A stretch of 64,000 bases of DNA, taken from contig NC_092616.1 in assembly GCF_047663525.1 (NCBI RefSeq), positions 6,260,501 to 6,324,500 of the forward strand, written 5' to 3'. This document shows, in pieces, positions 13,716-25,460 of this stretch (within the stretch, counting starts at the first letter, position 1; every line of letters starts with the position of its first letter). A program made the translations under genes and the position numbers. The DNA is from Anas platyrhynchos. Its lineage: Eukaryota; Chordata; Aves; Anseriformes; Anatidae. The notes under the pieces were generated by a model. That model saw only the letters and a program-made list of their open reading frames with translations. It did no database searches and had not been told where the DNA came from.

Positions 13716-13826
13716 CTTGAGCTGGTTGAGCTTCAGCAGGTCGCTGTCGAGCAGCGCGGCCGAGCCGATGGCGCTGAGCAGCCGCCGTTGCTCCGAGCGC
13801 CGCTCCGACAGCACGCGGTTGGGCCC
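13716..13826 (-). CDS. SETD1A: SETD1A exon before the SET domain
   Basis: 37 intact codons read [20 protein letters not shown], then [17 protein letters not shown], almost identical to human [20 protein letters not shown] and [11 protein letters not shown]. The acceptor is ctccgtag and the donor AAG|GTGGGA, phase 0 on both sides. This segment links the n-SET region to the SET domain. Confidence 0.97.
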
Positions 13827-13901
13827 CTACGGAGACGGCGCCGGTGGGTGGGGATGGGAAGGGACATTTTGGGGGGGTCAGGCATATTTTGGGGGTCCTA
13901 C

Positions 13902-14060
13902 CTGCGTGTCGGGGGCGTCGGGGTCCGGGGGGGGCGCGGGGCAGGGGTGGAGGTAGCGGGCTTTCTCCCGGCGGCTGATGGGGTAGTAGCCCTCGCTGCG
14001 GGCGCTGCCGGTGCGGTGCTCGCGCGTCTCCGGCCACCGGCGCGGCCGCCGTGCAGCGCC
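13902..14060 (-). CDS. SETD1A: SETD1A exon between n-SET and SET
   Basis: The recognisable frame reads [20 protein letters not shown], then [21 protein letters not shown], matching human [21 protein letters not shown] and the following DTQ. The donor is CACGCAG|GTAGGA. The upstream limit is uncertain: no AG acceptor is present between the conserved start and about 14120 except within GGAG next to the conserved residues, which suggests a lost base or a non-standard acceptor. The extra upstream reading ([10 protein letters not shown]) may or may not be coding. Confidence 0.9.
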
Positions 14061-14234
14061 CGTTGGGCCAAGTGGGGGGCGTCAAGGGGACAGAGTTGGG
14101 GTTCAAGAGGGGGGGGGGGCGTCCCCAAAAAAAGGGGGCGGGGGCAGCCAAAAGGCAGAGAAGACCCGAAGAGGTGGTCTCAAGAATTGGCGGCAGGGCA
14201 GCGAAAAAAGCTCGAAAAAGAGCCAAAATTCCAG

Positions 14235-16262
14235 CCTAATGGGCTCAAAACCCAACGCTAATGTCCCCAAAACCCAAAAACCCAATGCCAATGTCCCCAA
14301 AAAACATCTTGATGCCCCCAAAACCCAAAACTCAACGCTGATGTCCCCAAAACCCAACGCTAATGTCCCCAAGACCCAAAGGCAATGTCCCCAAAAACCA
14401 AAAAACTCAACGCTGATGTCCCCAAAACCCAACGTCAACGACCCCAAGACCCAAAAGCCTAATGTCCCCAAAACCCAAAAACCCAACGCTCATGTCCTCA
14501 AGACCCCAAACCCCAACGTCAATGTCCCAAAACACCGCCTATGTCCCCAAAAACCAAAAACTCAACACTGATGTCCCCAAGACCCCAAAACCCAATGTCA
14601 ACGTCCCCAAGACCCAGACTCTTTTTGCCCCCAAAAACCAAAAACTCAATGCTCATATCCCCAAAACCCAAAAACCCAAAAAACCCCACAATATCCCCAA
14701 GACCCAATACTAATGTCCCCAAAACCCAAAAACTCAACTCTGATGTCCCCAAAACCCAATCACTAATCCCCCAAGACCCCAATACCCAATACCAAATCCC
14801 CAAAATCCCCAACACCCAACTCCATGTCCCCAAGACCCAACCCCAATCTTCTAAGACCCGAAAGCCCACATGCCCAAGACCCGAATACCCAACCGCCTAT
14901 GTCCCCAAAACCCCAAGACCCAACACCCACATCCCCAAGAACCAAAGCCAACATCCCGAAGACCCCAAGACCCATCTCCATGTCCCCAAGACCCGACACC
15001 CAACACCCATGTCCCCAAGACCCCAAAACCCAAAATCCACATCCCCAAGACCCCAAAACCCAACATCCCCAAAACCCTAATCTCCACGTCTCCAAGACCC
15101 TGACACCCAGAACGCCAATGTCCCCAAGACCCCCAACACCCAATATCAACATCCCCAAGACCCCAAAACCCAACTCCAAATGCCCCAAGACCCCAACAAA
15201 CCAACACCCACATCCCCAAGGACCAAAGCCAACATCCCGAAGACCCCAACACCCACGATCCCTATGTCCCCAAGACCCAACCCCAATGTCTTGAAGACCC
15301 AAAACCCCACATCTCCAAGACCCCGACACCCAACACCAACAACCCCAAGACCCCAAAACACCCAACACCCACGACCCCAAGACCCGGCTCCCATGTCCCC
15401 AAGACCCCAACACCCAACGCCAATGTCCCCAAGACCCCAAGTCCACACCCACATCCCCAAGGACCAAAGCCAACATCCCGAAGACCCCAAGACCCTGACA
15501 CCCAACACCCTCACATCCCCAAGACCCCGACACACCAATCCCTAACTCCCCAAGACCCCGACACCCAACGCCCACGTCCCCAAGACCCCAACACCCAACA
15601 CCCACGTCCCCAAGACCCCATCCCCATGTCCCCAAGACCCCAAGACCCAAAATACCAACATCCCCAAGACCCCAAGACCCAACACCCAACGTCCCCAAGA
15701 CCCCAAAAACCAACACCCACATCCCCAAGGACCTAAAGCCAACATCCCGAAGACCCCAACACCCAATGCCAACGTCCCCCAAGACCCTGACACCCACTGC
15801 CCACGTCCCCAGGAACCCTAAAACCCAAAGCCAACGTCCCCAAGACCCCAACACCCAACACCCACATCCCCCCAAGACCCCAAGATCCAACACCCACGTC
15901 CCCAAGACCCAACAACGTCCCCAAGACCCTCAGATCCAACGCCCATGTCCCCAAAACCCAACCCCCAATCTCTTGAAGACCCAAAGACCCAACACCCCAG
16001 ATCCCCAAGACCCCAAAACTAATTACCTAAGACCCCAAAACCCAATACTAACGCCCCCAAGACCCCAAAACCCAATGCCCATGTCCCTAAGACCCAACTC
16101 CAAGCTCCCAGACCCGAAGACCCAACGCCCACATCCCCAAGACCCCAAGACCCATCTCCACGTCCCCACGACCCAATGCCAATGTCCCCAAGACCCCGAC
16201 ATCCAACGCCCACACCCCCAAACCCCCAACACCCAACGCCCACACCCCCAACCCCCCGCCCC
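14235..16262. repeat. SETD1A intron: minisatellite ccccaagaccccaaaaccca
   Basis: About 90 units of 20-26 bp built from 'atgtccccaagaccc' and 'caaaacccaacgcc'. C- and A-rich on plus, G- and T-rich in the transcript. Long open frames on both strands (for example 380 codons on minus, 14763-15905) are VLGSWGCW-type repeats, not a gene. Confidence 0.92.
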
Positions 16263-16282
16263 CCGCCGAGCCCCCCCAGCAC

Positions 16283-17556
16283 CCGTCAGGATATCGGTGT
16301 GGTGCACCCAGTGGGTGTCGTTGAGCCAGTGGGTGCCGCTGTCCTCCTGCAGGAGCCTCTCGTAGGTGACACGTAGGAACCGCATGTCCTCGGCGTCCAG
16401 CCCCGCGCTCCAGATGTCGTAGAGGATGGTCATCTGCTCGAACTCGCTGCGGGGGAAGGAGCGGGCCGGCCGGGGGCGGGGGGGGGCCGCGAGGTCGTAA
16501 CCACCTCCGGACGCCTCGTCCTCCACCTCGGCGCCTCTCCTCCTCCTCGTCATCCTCTTCCCTCAAGTCTTCCTCCTCCTCGTCCGTGGCTGCTCGCCCG
16601 GTCTCGGTCCCGACCCCGAGGACGCCGGCGCCGGGGGGGGGGGGTGCCGTTTGCGCCGGGGGGGCGCCGGAGGGGGGGGCGGCGGAGGGAGGAGGGCGGG
16701 GGACCAAGGGGGGCCCCCGCTTTCCAGCTCGTTCCCAGTCCCGGGGCCTGCCATTTTCGGGGGCTTCCAGCACTTCGGGGCCGGGGGTGTCGAGGCGTAG
16801 AGCGTCGCCGGGGTGGGGGGGGTGGTGGGTGGTGGGGGGCGGCGTTTTCGGGGGGGCCGCGCCGTGGGGGGGGGCCGGCGCGCACCGGCATGGCATAATT
16901 GGTGCTCGCAGGGTGACCGGAGGGCTCGCGGGGGCGGGGGCAGGGGGTGCTGGCGGGGGGCGTCGTCGTCTTCCCTTCCTCTTCTTCCTCCTCTTCCTCC
17001 TCGCTGGCCCCCCCCCCGGGTGAGGGCGATGGCAGCCAACACGGCGAGGGTCCCCCTCTCCCGCGGATGACGTCGTCGTCGAATTTTGGGAGCCCCCCCG
17101 GGCCAGCTCCAGCAAAGGAGGTGGCCCCCAAACGTTCGGCGGGGGGCCGCTGGGGAGCCCGCGGGCGTGGGGTTCTTCGGGCATGGGGGGGGGCCCCAAA
17201 ATCAGCCCCCCCACCCCCGCCGGGGTCGTCGGCCCAGCTCTTCACCAGCGAGCGCACCGGCCGGGAGAGGCGACCGGCCGCGGTGGGGGGCGGGGGGGTC
17301 GCGGCGGGGTCGTGGGGGGGCCGCCGGGGTCGGCGGAGGGGCAGGGGGGGCGGCGCCGGGGGCGGGGGGGCGATGGGGGAGGCTGGGGGGCGATGGGAGG
17401 CGAGGGGGGGGCGAGGGAGGAGGAGGAGGAGGAGGAGGAGGTGGGGGGGGCGCGGGGGGGGGCTCGTCGCCGGGGGGCAGGGTCTTGCGGCGTTTTTGGG
17501 GGGCAGCAGCGGGATGGGCGAGGGGGGGCGGGGGGGGGGGAGGCGCGGGGGGGGCG
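16283..17556 (-). CDS. SETD1A: SETD1A large exon(s): proline-rich, acidic and n-SET regions
   Basis: The acceptor at 17557 (ctccccacag) opens a region whose recognisable pieces, in human SETD1A order, are PSPIPLLPP with KKRRKT (about 17510), [12 protein letters not shown] (about 17255), NYAMPVR (about 16890), [14 protein letters not shown] (about 16770), an acidic [16 protein letters not shown] run (about 16560) and the n-SET segment [59 protein letters not shown] (16290-16465). The n-SET region recruits COMPASS partners. The pieces fall in all three frames, so several one-base slips in G/C runs separate them. The donor is ACGG|GTGCTG. I cannot tell whether this is one exon or several with tiny introns. 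Confidence 0.85.
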
Positions 17557-17579
17557 CTGTGGGGAGAAAAAGGGAGAGA

Positions 17580-18540
17580 GGGTGAGTTTGGGGGGGGTTG
17601 GGGGGGTTTGGGGGGGCTTGGGGAAGATTGGGGTGTTTTTGGGGGGCTTTAAGGGATTTTGGGGGGGACTTGGGGGGTTTGGGGGTGATTTGAGGGGGTT
17701 TTGGGGGTATTTTGGGGGGGGGTTGGGTTGCTTGAACAAGTTTTGGGGGGTTTGGAGGAGTTTTGGTGGTCTAAAAGGGTTTTTGGGGTGTTCTGAGAGG
17801 ATTTGGGGGGGTTTCGGAGGGCTTTGGGGATGTTTTAAGGGTTTTTGGGGGTGTTTTGGGGTGTTTTAGGGAGGTCTGGGGAGTTTTAAAGAGTTCTTGG
17901 GGTGTTTAAAGGGGATTTGGGGTGTTTTGAGGGGATTTGGGGGGGTTTCGGGGGCTTTGGGATGTTTTAAGGGTTTTTGGGGTGTTTTAGGGAGGTCTGG
18001 GGGAGTTTAAAATAGGTTTTGGGGTGTTTAAAGGGTTTTTGGGAGGTGTTTTAGGGGGGTTTGGGGAGTTTTAAAGAGATCTTGGGGTGTTTTAAGGGGA
18101 TTTGGGGGGTTTTGGGGGCCTTTGAGGGGGTTTCAGGGGGCTTTGAGGATGTTTTAGGGGTTTTTGGGGGTGTTTTGGGGTGTTTTAGGGAGGTTTGGGG
18201 AGTTTTAAAGAGATCTTGGGGTGTTTTGGGGTGTTTTGGGGGGGTTGGGGGAGTTTTAAATTGGGGTGTTTTGGGGGGGTTTTAAAAGAGTTTCGGTTGT
18301 TTTAAAGGTTTTTTTGGAGGTGTTTTAGGGTGTTTTAGGGGGGTTGGAGGAGTTTAAAGCACTTTTGGGGTGTTTTAGGGGGGTTTTGGGTTGTTTAAAG
18401 GGTTTTGGGAGGTGTTTTAGGGTGTTTTAGGGAGTTTTCAATAGGTTTTGGGGTGTTTTGGGGTGTTTTTGGGGGGTTGGGGCAGTTTTAAATAGATTTT
18501 GGGGTGTTTTACGGGAAGTCTTGGGGTGTTTTAGGGTTTT
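17580..18540. repeat. SETD1A intron: minisatellite ggggtgttttaggggggttt
   Basis: G/T-rich units of about 20-40 bp, many with 'ggggtgttttaggg' and 'gttttaaagagatcttgggg'. No exon seen; borders the serine-rich exon. Confidence 0.88.
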
Positions 18541-18544
18541 TTCG

Positions 18545-18790
18545 GGGCCACTGGTTCGGGAGTGGGCGGCCGGGGGGCGCGGGGGGTTCCTCGCGGCACT
18601 GTCTGGAGGAGGAGGAGGAGGAAGAGGAGGAAGAGGAGGAGGAGGAGGAGGCGGAAGAGGAGGAGGAGGAGGAGGAGGAGCGGCTGCTGCCCCCCCCGCT
18701 CTCCTCCGAACCCTCGTAGAGGGAGAATTTGGACGAGGCCTCGCTGGCGGGCTGGAATCTTGGAGGGGCACGGGCCCAACCCCCCCGGCC
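18545..18790 (-). CDS. SETD1A: SETD1A serine-rich exon
   Basis: A strong acceptor (ggatttttcag) at 18791 is followed by GRGGWARAPPRFQPASEA, then SSKFSLYEGSEESGGGSS, then a poly-serine tract encoded by TCC repeats (18600-18680), then REEPPAPPGRP. Human SETD1A has SSSKCSLYADSDGE before its own long poly-serine tract, so the assignment is secure. The donor end is uncertain; GTAAAA at about 18515 is one candidate. The (GGA)n purine tract on the plus strand is likely length-variable. Confidence 0.87.
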
Positions 18791-18849
18791 CTGAAAAATC
18801 CAAAAAATCCCGGCCCTAAATCCCCCCCTGTCCTTGTCACCGTGTTCCC

Positions 18850-19970
18850 AAATCCAACCGCACCCCAGTAGGTCAAATCTTGCCCCAAAATCAGAAATAC
18901 TCGCCCAAAATCCCAAATATTCCCCCCAAAATCACAAATACTTGCCCCAAATCACAAATATTCCCTCCCAAATCACAAATATTCCCCCCCAAAATCACAA
19001 ATATGCCCCCCAAAATCCCACAAATATTCCCCCGGAAATTCCCAAATACTCACCCAAAATCCCAAATATTCCCCCAAAATCCCAAAGACTCGCCCCAAAA
19101 CCCCAAATACGCCCCCCAAAATCACAAATACTCACCCAAAAATCCCAAATACGCCCCCCAAAACGCCCCCCAAATACGCCCCCCAAAACCCCAAATACTC
19201 CCCCAAAACCCCAAATACGCCCCCCAAAACCCTAATACACCCCCCAAAACCCAAATACTCTCCCCCTAAATCTCAAACACTCCCCAAAATCCCAAATAAA
19301 CCCCCCAAATCCCAAATATTCCCCCAAACCCCAAACACCCCCCACATACCAAACACCTTCCAATACCACAAATGTCCCCAAAACCCCCAAAATCCCCCAA
19401 ACACCCTGAAACACCCAACCCCCCCAAAACCCCCCAACATCCCCCCAAAACCCTATAACCCCCCCAAAACCCCTATAAACCCCAGAACAAATCCCCCCAT
19501 TTTCTCAGAAAAATCCAAATTCCCAAAATTCTCCAATCCAAATGACTCAATTCTCCAAACTCCAAACCCCAAACCCCATAAATCCTCCAAAACCCCCAAT
19601 CCCCCAAACCCCATAAGCCCCCCAAACCTCCCCAAACCCCCAAACCCCCCCAAACCCCAAAGCACCCCCAAACCCCCCCCAAACCCCAAATCCCCCAATT
19701 CCCTCAAAAACCTCAAATCCCCCCAAAACTCCCCAAACCAAAAATCCCCCCAAAACCCGAAATGCCCTCAAATCTCCCCAAAACCCCAAACCTCCCAAAA
19801 CTCCATAACCCCCCCAAACCCCATAACTCCCCCAATTCCCCCCAAAACCCCAAATCCCTCCAAAACTCCCCCAAACCCCATAATCCCTCCAATTCCTCCA
19901 TCAAAACTCCCCCCAAAACCCCTAACTCCCCCAGTCCCCAAACCCCCCAAATCCCCCAAAAAACCCCAAC
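18850..19970. repeat. SETD1A intron: minisatellite cccccaaaatcccaaatatt
   Basis: C/A-rich units of about 18-20 bp; the left half carries caaatact or caaatatt, the right half turns into ccccaaaacccc with cctccaaa and ccataa. No exon seen. Confidence 0.9.
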
Positions 19971-19977
19971 TCCCTAC

Positions 19978-20065
19978 CCTCCGAGGCCTCCTCCCCGTCC
20001 CCGCTGTCCCTCGCCGCCCCCTCCTCCACCGGCCGCCGCCGCCGCCCGCCGCCCTCCTCCTCCTC
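19978..20065 (-). CDS. SETD1A: SETD1A acidic exon
   Basis: Reads EEEEGGGRRRRPVEEGAARD, then SGDGEEASE, between a cccctcccag acceptor and a GGAGG|GTAGGG donor. It fits the acidic stretch of human SETD1A that follows [19 protein letters not shown] and precedes SSSKCSLYADSDG. Sequence conservation is low, so the call depends on order, composition and splice sites. Confidence 0.75.
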
Positions 20066-20157
20066 CTGGGAGGGGGCCCAAAAAATTGGGGCCGAAATAT
20101 CCGGGGGGTCCCCGAACGATTTTTGGGGGGTTTTGGGGTTTTTTTCGGGGGTTTTAC

Positions 20158-20235
20158 TCGCGCCTGGGAGGAGGAGTCTTCGGAGGCTTCCGCCCTCGCT
20201 GTCCAGGCGGAAGAGTTTGCGGCGTTTTGGGGGGG
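20158..20235 (-). CDS. SETD1A: SETD1A exon with KRRKLFRLDSEG motif
   Basis: Minus-strand reading gives PPKRRKLFRLDSEG and, after a one-base slip, EASEDSSSQAR, matching human [22 protein letters not shown]. The candidate acceptor is gcccgaag at 20236 and the candidate donor CGCGA|GTAAAA at 20157. The slip lies in GAGGGCGGAAG. Boundaries are tentative but the peptide match is clear. Confidence 0.8.
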
Positions 20236-20239
20236 CTTC

Positions 20240-21118
20240 GGGCGGGGGGCACCGGGGCTAGGGGGGCTCGTTGCGGGGGGGGGGATAAAAAGGGTTAAAA
20301 GGGGGTTTGGGGTTTTTTGGGGGGGGGTTGGGGTTTTTTGGGGGGCGAATGGGGCTTTTTTGGGGGGTTTTAGGGGTTTTTGGAGGGGTTTGGGGGGTAA
20401 GGGGGAATTTGGGGGGTTTTGGGGGGCTCTTTGTCGGGGGGCAAAAAAGGGTTAAAAGGGGGTTGGGTTTTTTTTTGGGGGGGGTTGGGTTTTTTGGGGG
20501 GGTTTGGGGCATTTTTGAGGGGTTTGGGGGGTGATGGGTGGGTTGGGGGGGTTTGGGAGGGTTTTGGGGGGGCCAGGGGGGGCTCTTTGTCGGGGGGGGG
20601 GGATAAAAAGGGTTAAAAGGGGGTTTGGGTTTTTTTTGGGGGGGGGTTGTCCGGGGTCGAAATAGGGTAAGGGAGGAATTGGGGGCTTATGGGGTGGGTT
20701 GGGGGGTTTTGGGGGGTTCAGGGGGTTTTTGGGGGGGCCAGGGAGGGGCTTCTTGGGGACACAAAAGGGTTAGGAGGGGTTTGGGGTTTTTTTGGGGGGG
20801 GGTTGGGGTTTTTTGGGGGGGGTTAAAGGTAGGATTAAGGGGCCCAGGGGGGGATTTGGGGGGTAAAGGGGGATTTGGGGGGGTTTCAGGGGTTTTGGGG
20901 GGCAAAAGGGGGATTTGGGGTTTTTTGGGGGGTTTGGTTTTTTTGGGGGGGTTGGAAAGGGGTTGGGGTTTTTTTAGGGGGGTTTAGGGGGGATTTGGGG
21001 GGGTAAGGGGGATTTGGGGGGGGTTTGGGGGGATTTGGGAAGGTTTTGGGGGCCTGGGGGGGGCAAAATGGGTCTGGGGGGGGATTTGGGGTTTTGGGGT
21101 TTTTGTAGGATTTTTTGG
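20240..21118. repeat. SETD1A intron: G-rich repeat with recurring gggttaaaaggggg
   Basis: A longer unit of roughly 150-170 bp recurs about four to five times (20290, 20445, 20605, 20760): 'ggggataaaaagggttaaaagggggtttggg' followed by T-rich 'gggttttttggggg' and a 'gggggctctttgtcgggggg' segment. G-rich on plus. No exon seen. Confidence 0.85.
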
Positions 21119-21131
21119 GGGGGGTCCTCAC

Positions 21132-21217
21132 CGTCCTCGTCCTCCTCGGGGGGCGTGGGGGGCGCGGCGGGGCCGTTTGCCCCCTCCCCCAGCCCCCGAG
21201 GGCTCTTTCCGTTTCAC
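21132..21217 (-). CDS. SETD1A: SETD1A exon with VKRKEPS motif
   Basis: After a ccccccag acceptor the minus strand reads VKRKEPSGAGGGGKRPRR, then PEEDEDG before a GACG|GTGAGG donor. Human SETD1A has [20 protein letters not shown] and AEEDEDD at the same point, directly after LRLPSFK, which ends the next exon upstream (22736-23801). The frame shifts once near the CCCACGCCCCCC stretch. Confidence 0.88.
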
Positions 21218-21299
21218 CTGGGGGGTACAACGGGATTTGGGGACCCCCCCACCCCAAAAAAGACCCCAATGGGGCCTGGGGGCTGATCCCAAAGGAAGA

Positions 21300-22730
21300 G
21301 GGGGCCCAAATGTGTCCTGAACCCCAAAACCCCCCCCCAACCCCTAAATCCCCCCCCCCAAGAATCCAAATCCCCCCCAAACCCCATAACCCCCCCCAAA
21401 TGGGGACTTACCTTAAAGTGAAGCCCCCCAAAAACCCCAAATTCCCCTTCTCTCACCCTATAACCACCCCCTAATGCTCAATCTTACCTTAAAGATGAGG
21501 CCCCCCCAGGACCCCAAAACCTCCCCATTTTCACCCCAAATCCCCTTATCACCCCATAACCCCCCCATTTGGGACTTTCCCTTCCCAAACCAGCCCCCCA
21601 GGACCCCAAAACCCCCCATTTTCACCCCATAACCCCCCCAAATGTGAACCCCCCAACCTCAAACTAAGCCCCCCAGGACCCCAAAGACCCCCGATAACCC
21701 CCCAAAACCCCCCTTATCACCCCATAACCCCCCCATATCCCACCCCATAAACCCCCTTATCACCCCATAACCCCCCCAAGAACCAACCCCCACCTTAAAG
21801 ACGAAGCCCCCCAGGACCCCAAAACCCCCATAACCACCCCATAACCCCCCCAAACCACCCCAAGACCCCAAATGGGACCTTCCCTTCCAAAATCAGCCCC
21901 CCAGGACCCCAAATCCCCCCTCCCACCCCATTACCCCCCCAAATAGGATCTTACCTTAAAAACTTAACTCCAACCCCAAATCCCCCCCAGAACCCCCACC
22001 CCACAACCCCCCCATTTCCACCCCAAACGCCCCCCCACCCCATAACCCCCCCAATTTTCCCTTCCAAAATCAGCCCCCCAACCCCCAAATCCCCCCCATT
22101 CTCCCCCCAAACCCCCCCCATTCCCACCCCAAATCCCATTCTCACCCCATAACCCCCCCAAATCGCCCCTTCCCTTCCAAAATCAGCCCTCCAGGACCCC
22201 AAATCTCCCCATTCTCCCCCAAATCTCTATTTCACCCCAAAACCCCCCATTCACCCCAAACCCCCCCCAATCCCCATTCCACCCCAAATCCCCTATTCCC
22301 CCCCAACCCCCTGATCCCGCCCCAATCCCCCATTCCCCCCGAACCCCCCCTATGACCCCAAATCCCCCCATTCTCCCCCAAAACTCCCCCATTTTCACCC
22401 CAAAACCCCCCATTTTCACCCCATAACCCCCCCAATCCCCCTTATTCCCCCCCAAACCCCCCCCATTCCCCCCCAAACCCCCCCTATGACCCCTAAATCC
22501 CCCCATTCTCCCCCAAAACTCCCCCATTTTCACCCCATAACCCCCCCAATCCCCTTATTTCCACCCCAAATCCCCTTATCCCCCCCCTGACCCCCAATCC
22601 CCCCCAACCCCCCCCATTCCCCCCATTCTACTCCCCCCCAAACCCCCCCATTCTCCCCCAACCCCCCCCCATTCCCCCCCCCAAACCCCCCCCCATGACC
22701 CCAAAACCCCCCCAACCCCCCCCCCGCCCC
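21300..22730. repeat. SETD1A intron: C-rich repeat with embedded donor-like motifs
   Basis: Units of ccccataaccccccc, ccccattttcacccc and caggaccccaaa. Between 21400 and 22000 a longer unit recurs that on the minus strand reads as a GGGGGGCTTC..CTTTAAG tract followed by GGTAAGT or a variant (near 21410, 21490, 21800 and 21955), with decayed forms near 21570, 21870, 22060 and 22165. C-rich on plus. Confidence 0.88.
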
Positions 22731-22735
22731 CATAC

Positions 22736-23801
22736 CTTGAACGATGGCAGCCTCAACGCCCCCCTCAGCCCCGCGCCCCCCCCCGGGCGCCAACCCCACC
22801 AGGGAGAGCAGCGCCGGGGGCTCCTTCGGCCTCGCCCTCTCCTTCTCCTCCTCCTTCTGCCTCGCCGCCGTCTGGAAGGGCTGGGGGGGCCCAAGTCCGG
22901 AACTATCCTCCAGACCCTCCCCAATAAATTTTGGGACCCGGGGCTCCGGGGAAGACCCTCCTTGACTTGCTCCTCTTTGCGCTCCCACCAGGCGTCGAGG
23001 CGCGGAAGGCGACGTTCTCCACCATCTTGCTTGAGGTCGCGCTGCATGGTGGCCTTCATCTCCTGCACCAGCTCCAGGACCCCCTCCACCGGCCCCCCCG
23101 CGGGGTAAAAAGGTCCAGGACCCCCCCCCGGGTAAAGGGTTTGAGGGGGGGTCCCCAAAATTCCACCTCCCCCCCCAAAATTGGTTTGGGGGTAAGGGGA
23201 AGGGGAGGAGGAGGAGGGGGAGGGGGAGGATGAGGAGGGTGAGGGAGGGGAGGGGGGGGTCGGTGCCCGGGGGGGCGTTCTTCGCCGTGGGGTAAGGGGG
23301 GGCGAAGGGGGGTAATGGGGAGGGGGGGGGCAAATGGAGAAGGGGCGGCGAATTTGGCCGAGCCCCCCCCGCGGCTGAGGGGCGGAGGCGGTTGAGGAGG
23401 GGGAGGAAGAGGAGGAGGAGGAGGAGGGGGGGGGCGGGGCTCCCCCGCCCCCCCAGCGCCCCCAAACGGCCCAGGAGTTCGTAAAGGGCCGGGGGGGGCC
23501 CCAGCCCCAAAATCCCCCAAAGGGCGGGGGCGAAATCGGGTCGGTGGCGCCCCCCCCTCCGGCCAGGGGAGGGCCACGGCCATGAGGGGCTGGGGGGGAA
23601 ATTTGGGGGGGGGAGGAGGGGGCTCGGGGGGGCGGGAGAGAAGGGGGAGGGGGTAAGGGGGGAGCCCCGGAGGGGGCGGGGGGGGTAGGGGCGAAACGGG
23701 GTTCCGGAGGACAGGGGGGTGGGGGGGGGCGGGGGGGGGGGGGGTCGTCGTCCTTCGTCCTCCGAAATTTCCATGTCCTCGCCCGAGGAGGGCTGAGAGG
23801 C
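22736..23801 (-). CDS. SETD1A: SETD1A large exon: MEIS motif, proline-rich region, LRLPSFK end
   Basis: The acceptor (gccccccag, 23802) is followed by ASQPSSGEDMEISEDEG, matching human SPCSSGDDMEISDDD. A proline-rich region follows, then LVQEMKATMQRDL, WWERKEEQVKEG, PFQTAARQKEEEKERA, KEPPALLSLV and finally LRGALRLPSFK before an AAG|GTATGG donor. Human has [50 protein letters not shown] and LRGALRLPSFK in this order. The pieces lie in different frames, so at least two or three indels in G/C runs interrupt the frame as given. Poly-proline stretches differ in length from mammals. Confidence 0.92.
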
Positions 23802-23804
23802 CTG

Positions 23805-25450
23805 GGGGGCAAAGGGGGCAAAAAAAATAAAAAAGGGGCTCAAAGGGGGGTTATACAGGATATGGGGACAGCCCCCCCAAAGGTTTTCGCCCCACAATAT
23901 GCAGAGCCCCCCCCCCATCCAGTCCCAAAATAATCCCCCCAATTTGGCCCCCCCATACCATGACCCCCCCCTAAATCCCCTCTATAAGTGCACCCCCATA
24001 CCCATAACCCCCCAAAAAAACCCTTTATGACCCCCCCATACCCATAACCCCCCCAAAATCCCCTATAAGACCCCCCAAAACCCCCTTTATGCCCCCCCAT
24101 AACCAAGACCCCCCCCAAAACCCCTCTAAGGCCCCCCCATACCCATAACCCCCCCCAAATCCCCTTTTTGCCCCCCCCATACCCATAACTCCCCCCAAAA
24201 AAAACCTTTATGACCCCCCCCAATACCAAGACCCCCCCCAAACCCCTCTAAGGGCTCCTCCATACCAAGACCCCCCAATCCCCCAAAGACCCCCCCCAAA
24301 TCCCTCGATTCCCCCATAAGACCCCCCCAAAAAACCCTCTATCATACCCATAACCCCCCCAAATCCCTCTATTACACCCCCCCCAAAACCCCCCCAATAC
24401 CCATAACCCCCCCCAAAACCCCCAAGACCCCCCAAACCCCCTTTATGCCCCCCCCCCAATACCAAGACCCCCCCAAAACCCCTCTAAGGCCCCCCATACC
24501 CATAACCCCCCCAAAATCCCCTTTTTGCCCCCCCCATACCCATAACTCCCCCCAAAAAAAAACCTTTATCACCCCCCCCATAATACCAAGACCCCCCCCA
24601 AACCCCTCTAGGTCCATACCCATAACCCCCCCCAAAACCCCCTTTATGACCCCCCCCCATACCCATAACCCCCCCAAAATCCCCTAAGACCCCCCAAAAC
24701 CCCTATTTTTGCCCCCCATACCCATAACCCCCCCAAATCCCCTCATTTGCCCCCCCATACCCATAACTCCCCCCAAAAAAGTCCATGCCCCCCCCCCAAT
24801 ACCAAGACCCCCCCCAAACCCCTCTAAGGGCCCCCACATACCCATAACCCCCCCCAAAACCCCCTTTATGCCCCCCCAAGCCCCCTTTATGCCCCCCCCA
24901 TACCCAAGACCCCCCCAAAATCCCCTTTTTGCCCCCCCATACCCATAACTCCCCCCAAAAAAACCTTTATGACCCCCCCCAATACCAAGACCCCCCCCAA
25001 ACCCCTCTAAGGGCCCCCCCAATACCAAGACCCCCCCAAATCCCCCTAAGACCCCCCTAAAACCCCCTTTATGCCCCCCCAATTACCAAGACCCCCCCAA
25101 AAAACCCTCTAAGCCCCCCCATACCCATAACCCCCCAAAAACCCCCTCCATGACCCCCCCCAAAACCCCCCCCATACCCATAACCCCCCCAAATCCCCTC
25201 TAAGACCCCCCCAAATCCCTCGATGCCCCCCCATACCAATAGACCCCCCCAAATTCCTAGACCCCCCCATACCCATAACCCCCCCAAACCCCTCTAAGGG
25301 CCCCCCCATACCCAAAACCCCCCCAAAATCCCTCAAGACCCCCCCAAATTCCTCTAGGCCCCCCATACCCATAACTCCCCAAATCTCCTAGGTTCCCCAA
25401 ACCCCAATTGACTCCCCCATTCCACAACCTCCCAAACCTCCTCAACCGCC
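23805..25450. repeat. SETD1A intron: minisatellite ccccccataccca(t)aacccccc
   Basis: Units of 25-40 bp: 'ccccccatacccataaccccccc', 'aaaacccctctaaggg', 'ccctttatgacccccccc' and 'aataccaagacccccccc'. Longer blocks repeat (24120-24260 resembles 24480-24610 and 24905-25010). Glycine/tyrosine-rich reverse translations are artefacts. No exon seen. Confidence 0.92.
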
Positions 25451-25460
25451 GTTCACTCAC

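Noticed and set aside
14763-15905. 380-codon minus-strand frame rich in VLGSWGCW
   Set aside because: Repeat translation of the ccccaagaccccaaaaccc intron array; no exon-like conservation and no family match.
16110-16260. Small separate exon between the n-SET exon and the intron array
   Set aside because: The sequence is the ordinary ccccaagacccc unit and offers no acceptor or conserved peptide.
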